NCBI GenBank assembly: GCA_904501985.1
Contig: CAJGCT010000017.1
Location: forward strand, 1 to 34,064
From: an uncultured Clostridia bacterium
GTDB lineage: Bacteria; Bacillota; Clostridia; Oscillospirales; CAG-272
Reading direction: 5' to 3'
Length of the DNA stretch: 34,064 nucleotides
The notes below the pieces were generated by a model. The model was not told the origin of the DNA, searched no databases, and saw only the letters and a list, made by a program, of their open reading frames with translations. This document shows, piece after piece, positions 24,481-31,802 of the stretch. Both the position numbers and the translations under genes were made by a program. Each line of letters starts with the position of its first letter. Within the stretch, counting starts at the first letter, position 1.

Positions 24481-24939
24481 ATGAACATACTGAAAAAGCT
24501 TAAACAAATCCTGTACAGCGCTTGCCTGTACTTCACCGCATCGGAATTTATCATTCTCATAATTGCCACGGCATTTAATCAGCTCGCCCCCACAAACGGC
24601 GGCACTGCCGGAAAATTTTTAAGTCTCGGCTCGGCGGCACTTATTTTTCTCGCCTGTATCGCCGTTGCCGCACTGAATCTCGTATGGCGGATTGACTATT
24701 CTCTGTCCCTGCGACTGCTTTTCCATTTTCTCGGATGCCTTTTTGTATGGGCAATTGTGGCTATCATAATCCCCGGTGTGTATACCGATATATCGCAGAT
24801 AATTGTCCGCTCTCTCATCTTCGCGGTTCTGTATCTCATTATCGCATTTATTGCTCTGATAGTACACAGTATCAAGAAGAACCGAGCTACAGAAGAGCTT
24901 GAGTATGAATCGAAATTCGAAAACCATTATAACAAATAA
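24481..24939 (+). CDS. Small four-helix membrane protein, possibly DUF3021-like
   Basis: The protein has 152 residues with four hydrophobic segments at about 15-33, 47-68, 80-100 and 107-130, and a charged C-terminal tail (KKNRATEELEYESKFENH). The third helix, with a LFHF segment after a soluble loop (WRIDYSLSLR), resembles DUF3021, a family often paired with LytTR regulators; no LytTR gene is adjacent, so this is weak. The ATG has AAAGGA 8 nt upstream. It is the first gene of a three-gene operon, 32 bp before the SGNH hydrolase gene. Confidence 0.6.
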   Translation: MNILKKLKQILYSACLYFTASEFIILIIATAFNQLAPTNGGTAGKFLSLGSAALIFLACIAVAALNLVWRIDYSLSLRLLFHFLGCLFVWAIVAIIIPGVYTDISQIIVRSLIFAVLYLIIAFIALIVHSIKKNRATEELEYESKFENHYNK

Positions 24940-24971
24940 GATTACCAACCCATATCGGAGGAACATAAAAA

Positions 24972-25970
24972 GTGAACACCAGCAACAATGAAGGACTCAT
25001 GTATAAAGCCGCCGCGGGAATAATATTCGTAATTATAGCCGCGCTCATAATTCTCGTGTCGGTATCTACAATACGCCACGCCACAGGTGCGGACGAAACC
25101 ACCGCCGATACGACTCCGCTCTTCGCGGAGCACGGTGCCGGAAATGATGAAGATTCCGCCGAAACTGCGGTTGACACAACGGCAGTTTCTGATGTACAGA
25201 CGGAAAGCATTGATAACCCCGATACCACCCCCGCCGTTACATCCCCAGCGGTGACTGCGGCTCCTGCCGATTACACTCCGGTAGCTGAACCCACAAAAAA
25301 TTCCACCGATGAGTGGGAAAAATTCCTTTCGGAGTATCCGGACACGGTTCTTGGTTCAACAGATGATGCAGGACCGGACTATATCGGTAAAATCGTATTT
25401 CTCGGCGACTCCACCACATACGGACTGCGCGCTTACAAAATGCTTGACGGTGGACGTGATACAACTCAGGTGTGGACGCCTGCAAGCGGTACGCTGACCC
25501 TCTCTCAGGTTTCTTTTGCAAAAATTGTTTACCCCGAAACGGGTGCTGAGCTTACCATTAAGGAAGCCGCAGCCGCAAAACAGCCGGAATACCTTGTAAT
25601 AACCCTTGGTGTTAACGGTGTTTCATTTATGGATGAGGAATATTTCAAGTCCGAATACAAAAAAATGATTGAGAGCATTGCCGAAGCAAGCCCGGACACC
25701 AAAATAATCTGTCAGTCCATGTTCCCCGTGGCACGCACCTATGAACATCTTAATTCGATAAACAATGATAAGATACGCGCCGCTAACCATTGGATTGTTG
25801 AAGTGGCAAATGAGGTAGGCGTTAAATTTGTGGACACCTATTCCGTGCTCTGTGATTCCGAGGGATGGCTTCCGGAGGAGTATCACAACGGCGACGGAAT
25901 GCACCTCAATTCCACATCATTTACACTTGAGCTTGACAATCTTCGCACACACGCATATATAACCGAATAA
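24972..25970 (+). CDS. Membrane-anchored SGNH/GDSL-family hydrolase
   Basis: The protein has 332 residues from a GTG start with a GGAGG Shine-Dalgarno. A single N-terminal helix (about 12-33) anchors it; a Thr/Ala/Asp/Pro-rich linker (about 38-112) then reaches through the wall to the catalytic domain (about 135-330). The SGNH blocks are clear: FLGDSTT (catalytic Ser147), GVNG (Asn215) and DGMH (Asp308, His311). A Gly in the first loop after GDS is not evident, so the oxyanion site may differ. Such enzymes remove or transfer acyl groups on peptidoglycan, wall polymers or lipids at the cell surface. Its neighbours are a small membrane protein and a DUF4358 lipoprotein, consistent with an envelope modification unit. 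Confidence 0.88.
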   Translation: MNTSNNEGLMYKAAAGIIFVIIAALIILVSVSTIRHATGADETTADTTPLFAEHGAGNDEDSAETAVDTTAVSDVQTESIDNPDTTPAVTSPAVTAAPADYTPVAEPTKNSTDEWEKFLSEYPDTVLGSTDDAGPDYIGKIVFLGDSTTYGLRAYKMLDGGRDTTQVWTPASGTLTLSQVSFAKIVYPETGAELTIKEAAAAKQPEYLVITLGVNGVSFMDEEYFKSEYKKMIESIAEASPDTKIICQSMFPVARTYEHLNSINNDKIRAANHWIVEVANEVGVKFVDTYSVLCDSEGWLPEEYHNGDGMHLNSTSFTLELDNLRTHAYITE

Positions 25971-25992
25971 TTTTTTGAAAGGATCTGGAAAA

Positions 25993-26514
25993 ATGTCACA
26001 AAAAAGATTTTTATCCTTTGTTTTTGCAGTCACCCTTGCTCTCGGATGCGTACTCACTGCATCCTGCGGTACCGAGACCGTTCATTACAGTAATTCTATC
26101 GCTCCCTCCGAGCTTGCGGCTGTGGCTGATGCCGCACTTCCCGAAGGAAGCAGTATGACTGCCGTCCCCGACGATTATATCGAAGGAATGATGAAAATTG
26201 ACCTGTCAAACTCCAGCGGTCATGTAGTAAAAATCCAGTCGAGCGGAATAAACATCGACGAATACGGCATATTCAAAGCCCCGTCCGAAGAGGCTGTGAC
26301 AGGTGTCAAGGACACCGTTGGCGGATATCTCGCCATGCGTCTTGATACCTGGATGGAAGAATATATGCCCGAGGAGAAGCCTAAGCTTCAGTCCGCAACC
26401 GTTAAGATAATGGGTCAGTATGTAATGTACTGCATACTCTCCGAGGACGTAAAGGACGATGTGTTCGACGCAGTTGAAAACTGTCTTCTTGGCAAAACGG
26501 AACTTCCCGAATGA
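25993..26514 (+). CDS. DUF4358-type lipoprotein
   Basis: The protein has 173 residues from the ATG at 25993, which has an AAAGGA Shine-Dalgarno; the frame opens earlier at a TTG at 25975. A lipoprotein signal (MSQKRFLSFVFAVTLALG) ends in a TASC lipobox, with the lipidated Cys at about residue 25. The mature part has the DUF4358 pattern: an ADAALPEGSSMTAVPDDYI helix, INIDEYGIFKA, then a TVGGYLAMRLDTW helix and a final MGQYVMYCILSED strand. The function of DUF4358 is unknown. It follows the SGNH hydrolase by 22 bp and ends at a strong terminator, so it is the last gene of the operon. Confidence 0.8.
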   Translation: MSQKRFLSFVFAVTLALGCVLTASCGTETVHYSNSIAPSELAAVADAALPEGSSMTAVPDDYIEGMMKIDLSNSSGHVVKIQSSGINIDEYGIFKAPSEEAVTGVKDTVGGYLAMRLDTWMEEYMPEEKPKLQSATVKIMGQYVMYCILSEDVKDDVFDAVENCLLGKTELPE

Positions 26515-26534
26515 TCGAAATTCATAAATATATC

Positions 26535-26574
26535 AATATCCCCACGCATGATATGACTGCGTGGGGATATTTTT
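26535..26574 (+). terminator. Strong intrinsic terminator of the envelope operon
   Basis: AATATCCCCACGCA (26535-26548) pairs perfectly with TGCGTGGGGATATT (26558-26571) over 14 bp, loop 9 nt, followed by Ts. Confidence 0.95.
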
Positions 26575-26617
26575 CATGCTCTATCAAGTATTATCTGGAG
26601 GATTGGAAAATTATTCA

Positions 26618-26642
26618 TTATTTATAGATTTTCTATAAATAA
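26618..26642. promoter_or_regulatory. Perfect AT-rich inverted repeat upstream of the SLH protein promoter
   Basis: TTATTTATAGA (26618-26628) and TCTATAAATAA (26632-26642) form an 11-bp dyad with a 3-nt centre. It ends 34 bp before the -35 box, a position suited to an activator or an upstream AT-rich element. No regulator can be named. Confidence 0.45.
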
Positions 26643-26676
26643 CAATGACAGTTTTATAACATATGCACTAAAAATC

Positions 26677-26705
26677 TTGATTTCTCGCCTGCCGTATGTT
26701 ATCAT
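26677..26705 (+). promoter_or_regulatory. Sigma-A promoter of the SLH surface protein gene
   Basis: TTGATT (26677-26682), 17 nt, then TATCAT (26700-26705). Transcription would start near 26711, giving a leader of about 74 nt. Confidence 0.65.
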
Positions 26706-26708
26706 ATA

Positions 26709-26755
26709 TTCACACGGCGAGGGCATCTGACAAACGGATGCAGCCCGTCTGTGAA
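26709..26755 (+). promoter_or_regulatory. 5'-leader stem-loop of the SLH protein mRNA
   Basis: TTCACA (26709-26714) pairs with TGTGAA (26750-26755). Inside, CGG pairs with CCG across a 2-nt bulge, and GCATC (26723-26727) pairs with GATGC (26737-26741). It lies at the expected 5' end of the transcript, before the GGAGG Shine-Dalgarno. Confidence 0.5.
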
Positions 26756-26784
26756 TCATAAATATATGGAGGATATCCAAGACT

Positions 26785-29568
26785 ATGAGAAATCTCAAAA
26801 GAATCATGTCCGGCTCTCTTGCGACACTCATGATAGTGACCGCACTTATGACCGGCGCTCAGGCGAAGTCCTACGATGATATTGCACCTAGTGACCGCTA
26901 CGCTGAGCAGATCGAGATCCTTTCCGATATAGGAGTCATTAAGGGTACAAGCGACACCGAATTTTCACCCGATGAAAAAGTTACCCGTGAGCAGATGGCA
27001 ATGCTTCTGTTCAGACTTATGATCGGCAAGGACAGCGCAGGCAGAATCAACTCTACCTCATTTACCGACCTCTACGACGACACCTACCACGGTGCTATCT
27101 CCTGGGCAAACGCTTCCGGCTACATTCTCGGTACATCCGCAACCACATTTGAGCCTACCGAGGGAATTACCATGCAGGATGCCATGACCATGCTGGTGCG
27201 TGCACTTGGTCACGACACCGCAAAAATGAATGCAGGCTATCCCTGGACCTACATCGACACCGCGCTTAAGCTTGGACTTGACGACGGCATGGAGGATGTT
27301 GATTACACCAAGGTGCTCACCCGTGCGGAAATCGCGGGACTTCTTTACAACGCTGTAACCGCAGAGTATCTCATCCCCAAAACCGCGGCTAACGGCTCTA
27401 CATTCTATGAGTCTACTACCATTGCAGAGCGTGTATTTGGTTACGAGATAAGCGAAAGCGTTATTGTTGCAACCAACAGCTACGCACTTGAAGGCGTTTC
27501 TTCCGTTACCAAGGAAGGCTACATCACAGTTCATACCGATGACGGTCTTATTACCGTAAAGTATGACGAGCTTGAGCTTGAGGGCGACGCAGATGCGCAC
27601 CTCGGCAGAAGCTATAAGCTTGTTTACAAGCGCGACGACAAGTCCGGTCTTGTAAGCGTTATCGGCTGCACCGAGCTTGGCAAGAGCGTTGCGGCAGAAA
27701 AGATCGAGGTTGACGAGGACTATGAGTATGTGCTCATCGAGGGAGTTAAGTATCAGGTAGTTGAGGAGCTTTCCGATGCACTGTCCACCAACTCCAACGA
27801 GCTTCTCGTTTATGCACACGCAGATGATGATACCCTCGTGCAGATCACAACAAATGAGGACCTTTCCGAGCTCACCGGAGCATTCGACGCACATCTTATC
27901 TTTGACTCTAAGGAAAGCACCACCGCAAGCCGTCTTATCATAAAGCCCTTCGAATTCGATATGCTTGAAATCGAGGACGGCGAGATAAACATTGCAGGCG
28001 GCATCGAGGAAGAAGAGCTTACCGTAATCAATCCCCACAAGGCTGAGAGCGGCGATTATGTTCTCTACTACTTCAATGAGGGCAACGAAACTCTTGAAAT
28101 CGCGGCTGTACTTCCTGTAAGCGATCCTGTAAAGGTTACACGTCTCACAAAGACTACCGCTACCATCGGCGGCACTCGCTACACGCTCGGAAACGAGATG
28201 CTTGGTATTGATGCCGAGGACATCTATGCACAGCTTGGCGTAGGTGAAACCGTAAGCATTGTAGTATACGGAGATCAGATACTCGCAGTAGAAACCTCTT
28301 CTACCACTGTAAAGGCTCCCTCCAAGTACCTTATTGCAGAGAGCGAGACCACTCCCGTATTCGCCGACGGCAAGTTCGGTTATGTAATGGAAGCTGTAAT
28401 CGACGGCAAGGAGGAGACCATCATGGTTTCAAACCGCACCGTAACTCCCGGTGAAGTATACCGCTACACCGTTGATGCAGAGGGTGAGTACACCCTTATC
28501 CCCCGTACTGTAAGCGGCGGCACCATCGTTTCCGGCGATGATAAGTTTGTGCAGTCTGGCAGCCGCAACGATGAGATCGCATTCGCTATAGACGAGGCAA
28601 GCTCCAGCACCGTAACCTCCGGCACATCCTATCACACCATCTCCGCAGGAAGCGCGGAATCCCTTATCTCAACTGCGGACGGCGCATCATCCGTTAAGTT
28701 TGTCATGAACGACAATACCGTGATAATCGTGAAGATCGGCGACACCTTTACAAAGGTAACCGGCGCATACACTTCAACTATCACCATAAATGACGGTGCA
28801 TCCGTAACCGCAATTTTCGACAACGAGGTAGGTTCTGTTGAAACTCTCCGCTACATGTATATTTCTGACGGAAGCCTCGGCAGTGTAGACTCTGCATCTA
28901 CCGCTGTAAAGGTAATTCGCCATGCAGGCAAGGAGCTTGTTGACGGCACTGTTTACAACCTCTACATCGTACTTGACCTCTCCACCGGCAAGATTGAGAC
29001 CATGAAGTCAAGAAGTGCTGAGCTTGCAGAGGGTACAAACTATCTCACCGGCATTGACGGTCTTATCTCCACCACTGCGGCTGAGGTAGCAAGCGGTATC
29101 GTATCCGGCTACACTCCCACTACTATAACAGTAGGCGGCGAGACCTACAAGCTTGCAAGCGGCGTTAAGTTCACCGTTCTTAACGACGACGAGACTGTTG
29201 ACAGCCTCTCTATCAAGGACGTATTCATGGGCAACGTTGAGGTAATTACCGAAAACGGCGCTGTTAAGTCTGTTATCCTTCTCGGCGATGCAACCTTCAC
29301 CGCAGAATATGCAGAGGGCAAGATCACCGTGGCGGCGGCTGAGGATCTCCGCAGTGCTGACTCCTATGAGTTCACCTCGCTGAAGCTGTACGATGCCGGC
29401 ACCAAGGAGTACACCACAGTTGACAGTGAAGGCTTTGAGACAGCTCTCCTTGACACCGATACCTTCTCCTTTGAGATAACCACCGGCACAACTCTTGAGG
29501 CAGGTAGCTACAGACTCAGCTTCAAGGTAAACGGTGTGAAATTCACCTCTGACTTTACTGTAGAATAA
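26785..29568 (+). CDS. SLH-domain surface (S-layer-type) protein
   Basis: The protein has 927 residues. A Sec signal peptide (1-27) ends at AQA. Three SLH domains follow: about 28-76 (SYDDIAPSDRYAEQIEIL then VTREQMAMLLFRL), about 88-140 (SFTDLYDD, GYILGTSATTFEP) and about 150-196 (YIDTALKLGLDDG, LTRAEIAGLLYNAV). These normally bind pyruvylated secondary wall polymers. The remaining 730 residues are rich in Val, Thr, Ser, Glu and Asp with a beta-strand character, few Cys and no motif I recognise. Codon use is strongly biased (AAG over AAA, GAG over GAA) compared with neighbours, as expected for an abundant protein. GGAGG lies a rather long 12 nt before the ATG. It has its own promoter, a structured leader and a terminator. 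Confidence 0.93.
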   Translation: MRNLKRIMSGSLATLMIVTALMTGAQAKSYDDIAPSDRYAEQIEILSDIGVIKGTSDTEFSPDEKVTREQMAMLLFRLMIGKDSAGRINSTSFTDLYDDTYHGAISWANASGYILGTSATTFEPTEGITMQDAMTMLVRALGHDTAKMNAGYPWTYIDTALKLGLDDGMEDVDYTKVLTRAEIAGLLYNAVTAEYLIPKTAANGSTFYESTTIAERVFGYEISESVIVATNSYALEGVSSVTKEGYITVHTDDGLITVKYDELELEGDADAHLGRSYKLVYKRDDKSGLVSVIGCTELGKSVAAEKIEVDEDYEYVLIEGVKYQVVEELSDALSTNSNELLVYAHADDDTLVQITTNEDLSELTGAFDAHLIFDSKESTTASRLIIKPFEFDMLEIEDGEINIAGGIEEEELTVINPHKAESGDYVLYYFNEGNETLEIAAVLPVSDPVKVTRLTKTTATIGGTRYTLGNEMLGIDAEDIYAQLGVGETVSIVVYGDQILAVETSSTTVKAPSKYLIAESETTPVFADGKFGYVMEAVIDGKEETIMVSNRTVTPGEVYRYTVDAEGEYTLIPRTVSGGTIVSGDDKFVQSGSRNDEIAFAIDEASSSTVTSGTSYHTISAGSAESLISTADGASSVKFVMNDNTVIIVKIGDTFTKVTGAYTSTITINDGASVTAIFDNEVGSVETLRYMYISDGSLGSVDSASTAVKVIRHAGKELVDGTVYNLYIVLDLSTGKIETMKSRSAELAEGTNYLTGIDGLISTTAAEVASGIVSGYTPTTITVGGETYKLASGVKFTVLNDDETVDSLSIKDVFMGNVEVITENGAVKSVILLGDATFTAEYAEGKITVAAAEDLRSADSYEFTSLKLYDAGTKEYTTVDSEGFETALLDTDTFSFEITTGTTLEAGSYRLSFKVNGVKFTSDFTVE

Positions 29569-29578
29569 TTCATCCTCC

Positions 29579-29613
29579 GATACGGTACGCCAGCGGCGTG
29601 CCGCATCTTTTTT
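29579..29613 (+). terminator. Intrinsic terminator of the SLH protein gene
   Basis: CGGTACGCC (29583-29591) pairs with GGCGTGCCG (29595-29603) with one G-U wobble; the stem is extended by GAT/ATC outside a mismatch and followed by TTTTTT (29608-29613). A second small hairpin, ATTCGCA/TGCGAAT, follows at 29614-29630. Confidence 0.9.
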
Positions 29614-29695
29614 ATTCGCAATGTGCGAATCCCTATACACACCGTATGGCTTGGGTTCACTCCCGCCGCCTTGTTGTCCCCGGTGACGGACAGCC

Positions 29696-29753
29696 GAGGA
29701 CGTCTATCCCTACAGGCAGGATTGTGTCAACACCGTAGGGGGCGACGTCCTCG
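29696..29753. repeat. Nested palindromic intergenic element
   Basis: CGAGGACGTC (29695-29704) and GACGTCCTCG (29744-29753) are perfect inverted copies. Inside them CCCTAC (29708-29713) and GTAGGG (29735-29740) form a second stem. The sequence is GC-rich in an otherwise ordinary gap, with no gene in 29569-29860. Its form, with a GTAGGGG-type core, resembles dispersed palindromic repeats in gut Firmicutes, which is recollection rather than a checked match. Confidence 0.55.
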
Positions 29754-29787
29754 ACGCCCCGTTTACCGGCATCCGCGCAAAAACAAC

Positions 29788-29836
29788 AAATCCCCTTGAA
29801 AGAAGCTTGTTTTTCAAGCATCCTCCAAGGGGATTT
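29788..29836 (-). terminator. Terminator of the radical SAM/ferredoxin unit
   Basis: On the minus strand AAATCCCCTTG (29836-29826) pairs perfectly with CAAGGGGATTT (29798-29788), with an inner GCTTG/CAAGC stem, followed by a T-rich tract (GTTGTTTTT). Confidence 0.8.
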
Positions 29837-29860
29837 TACGTTTATTTTTTATCCGCCGAC

Positions 29861-30037
29861 TTATTTTTTGCTTATAGCGTCCATGGGACACGCCTCGGCG
29901 CACTTTTTGCAGTCGCGGCATTTTTCCTCGTCAATGCTGAACTTTCCCTCCGGACTGATGATTACAGCATGGAACGGACATTCCACATCGCAGGTTGCAC
30001 AGCATATGCACTTTTCTCTGTCTATATAATGTGCCAT
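29861..30037 (-). CDS. Small 2[4Fe-4S] ferredoxin
   Basis: The gene encodes only 58 residues but is clearly coding: it starts MAHYIDREKC, has an AGGAG Shine-Dalgarno 7 nt before the ATG, and ends at TAA. Both cluster motifs are complete: C10/C13/C16/C20-Pro in the first half, with an extra Cys at 12, and C40/C43/C46/C50-Pro in the second (CxxCxxCxxxCP). It is a low-potential cytoplasmic electron carrier. It starts 13 bp after the radical SAM gene's stop and is followed by a terminator, so the two form one transcript; the ferredoxin may be the electron donor that reduces the radical SAM cluster, which is inference. Confidence 0.92.
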   Translation of the reverse strand: MAHYIDREKCICCATCDVECPFHAVIISPEGKFSIDEEKCRDCKKCAEACPMDAISKK

Positions 30038-30050
30038 TCTTATTCTCCTT

Positions 30051-31607
30051 TTACTTTACCTTCGCTCTCTTGTGATGCTTCAGCATACGAAGCTTCACAT
30101 ACACCTTCGGCATCTTGTTTACAAGAAAGTCCTTCAGCTTGTTGCGTCCTGCCGCGTAAATATCGTGGAGCTTCACAAGAAGCTTGTAGGGCACGTGTTT
30201 GCCCGTAACGCGCTTGTCAAGCCAACGCTCATAGGGCTTACCAAGCCACTCAGGCATGGCATAGGCACGTTTGTAGCGCTTCACGAAGTGCATGAAATAC
30301 GCTTCGATGAAAAGCACCTGCTCCTCAGGGAACTGGGGCTGTACAAGGGGCACACGACGTTTCGTAAGGTCGCCTTCGGGTATAAATCCTGCCTCTTTGG
30401 ATATTTCATAAAGAGCCGTACCCTCATAGGGGTAGAAAATATTCGGTATGGTGCGGTCGCTCTTAATGCGCGCGTTGAGCTTTATAGTTTTAAGCGCACG
30501 GTGAATATCTTCAAAGGGCAGACCGATTATGTTGTAGGTAAGCTGTGCTATGCCGTACTTGTGGAACCATCCGGAACAGCGTATTATCATCTCATCCGTC
30601 TGATAGCGGCGCAGGTATTTGAAGCGCATTTCGGGGTCTCCGCTCTCAAGACCCATATCAATGGTATAGAATCCTGCCGCTTTCATCTTTTTAACCGTTT
30701 CCTCGGTAAGAATGTCAAAGCGTATGTTGCCCGTACACGGAAGCCCTATCTCTTTTGTGTACATATCAATGAATTTGTCGAACCAATCGGGGAACATATT
30801 GAATATGGCATCACGGAAGTTGATAAACTTGATCTGAGGATGCTTGCTAAGCAATGTTTTTAAATAAAGTATGGCATTTTCGGGTGAGCGGAAGCGAGCG
30901 TATATCTTTTTGTTGGGATACACCTTGCGGAAGTTGCCGTTGCCGCAGTAGGTACAGTTATAGAAGCATCCGCGGCTGACAACAACTATAGCCGTGCCAA
31001 CCTTGGAGGATTCCAGATTGTCGTAATCAAAAAGATCAAAGTCCGGTATTGGAATGCGGTCAAGATCGGCAAAAAGGGGACGGATGGGATTCTTTTTTAC
31101 GCTTCCGTCGGGCATTTTAAAGTAAAGGCTTTCAACGTCGGTATAATCCTCACCGTCGCGCATCTTGTCGCACAGCTCAAGCTCCGCATACTCGCCGTCA
31201 CCAACGCACACGCAGTCCACTCCGTCAACCGCCATAACCTCATCGGGTACAAGCGTGCAGTGATAGCTTCCGCAGACTACAAGTGCATTCGGATAAAGCT
31301 CCTTTGTCCACTTTATATAGTCCACACAGTCCGGAAACGCCGTTGTGCGGATGGAAAAGCCGATAATATCAAATTCACCGTTTGCGGATTTTTCCGTAAG
31401 GCGGCTTTTGTAATCCGCCTCGGTGTGAAGATTAAGAAGATGCAGAAGCTCCACATGGTGTCCGCCCTCTTTAAGAACAGCGGAAATGGAGGCAAGTCCC
31501 TCACTGTAATTTCCGCCGCTGACTCTTCTCTGGCAGTCACGGTCTGTATAATCGGGATAAACAAGGAGCATACGCGCTCCACGTCCGTTTAGATTTTTCA
31601 GTTCCAT
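30051..31607 (-). CDS. Radical SAM protein with B12-binding-like N-terminal domain
   Basis: The protein has 518 residues from the ATG at 31607, which has GGAG 11 nt upstream; an ATG at 31571 (MLLVYPDYTD) with GGAG at better spacing is an alternative start. The N-terminal 190 residues look like the Rossmann fold of B12-dependent radical SAM enzymes (MLLVYPDY, GLASISAVLKEGGHHVELL, VVCGSYHCTLVPDEVM), but the DxHxxG cobalt-ligand motif is not seen. The radical SAM core carries CFYNCTYC (Cys 214, 218, 221 for the 4Fe-4S cluster), then FDILTEETVKKMKAAG and DMGLESGD. The C-terminal 100 residues are basic and unlike known families, ending KHHKRAKVK. The substrate is unknown. The gene has its own promoter and is cotranscribed with a ferredoxin. 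Confidence 0.88.
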   Translation of the reverse strand: MELKNLNGRGARMLLVYPDYTDRDCQRRVSGGNYSEGLASISAVLKEGGHHVELLHLLNLHTEADYKSRLTEKSANGEFDIIGFSIRTTAFPDCVDYIKWTKELYPNALVVCGSYHCTLVPDEVMAVDGVDCVCVGDGEYAELELCDKMRDGEDYTDVESLYFKMPDGSVKKNPIRPLFADLDRIPIPDFDLFDYDNLESSKVGTAIVVVSRGCFYNCTYCGNGNFRKVYPNKKIYARFRSPENAILYLKTLLSKHPQIKFINFRDAIFNMFPDWFDKFIDMYTKEIGLPCTGNIRFDILTEETVKKMKAAGFYTIDMGLESGDPEMRFKYLRRYQTDEMIIRCSGWFHKYGIAQLTYNIIGLPFEDIHRALKTIKLNARIKSDRTIPNIFYPYEGTALYEISKEAGFIPEGDLTKRRVPLVQPQFPEEQVLFIEAYFMHFVKRYKRAYAMPEWLGKPYERWLDKRVTGKHVPYKLLVKLHDIYAAGRNKLKDFLVNKMPKVYVKLRMLKHHKRAKVK

Positions 31608-31662
31608 AATATTAGTTACTCCATATAAAAAGCTCATTTTCGAGCATAAATATCTATAGTAA

Positions 31663-31691
31663 AGTATATCACAAACAAGTAAATATGTCAA
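31663..31691 (-). promoter_or_regulatory. Sigma-A promoter of the radical SAM/ferredoxin unit
   Basis: On the minus strand TTGACA (31691-31686), 17 nt, then TATACT (31668-31663). It excludes the longer open frame that begins at 31691 as a translation start. Confidence 0.85.
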
Positions 31692-31738
31692 GGCTTCGGT
31701 GACGCCCCAGATAAATTTGCATTTTTTTCAAAATGGTG

Positions 31739-31767
31739 TTGAAAAAGAACTTAAGATGTGATATAAT
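31739..31767 (+). promoter_or_regulatory. Sigma-A promoter of the DUF1846 gene
   Basis: TTGAAA (31739-31744), 17 nt, then TATAAT (31762-31767). It is divergent from the radical SAM promoter, with about 48 bp between the two -35 boxes. Confidence 0.8.
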
Positions 31768-31802
31768 AATAAGTGAGTTTTATTGACGGGGGTGACCGAC
31801 AC

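Noticed and set aside
27058..28038. 326-codon minus-strand open frame opposite the SLH protein gene
   Set aside because: Strong codon bias in the SLH gene leaves the opposite frame open; the translation is Cys-rich and without domains.
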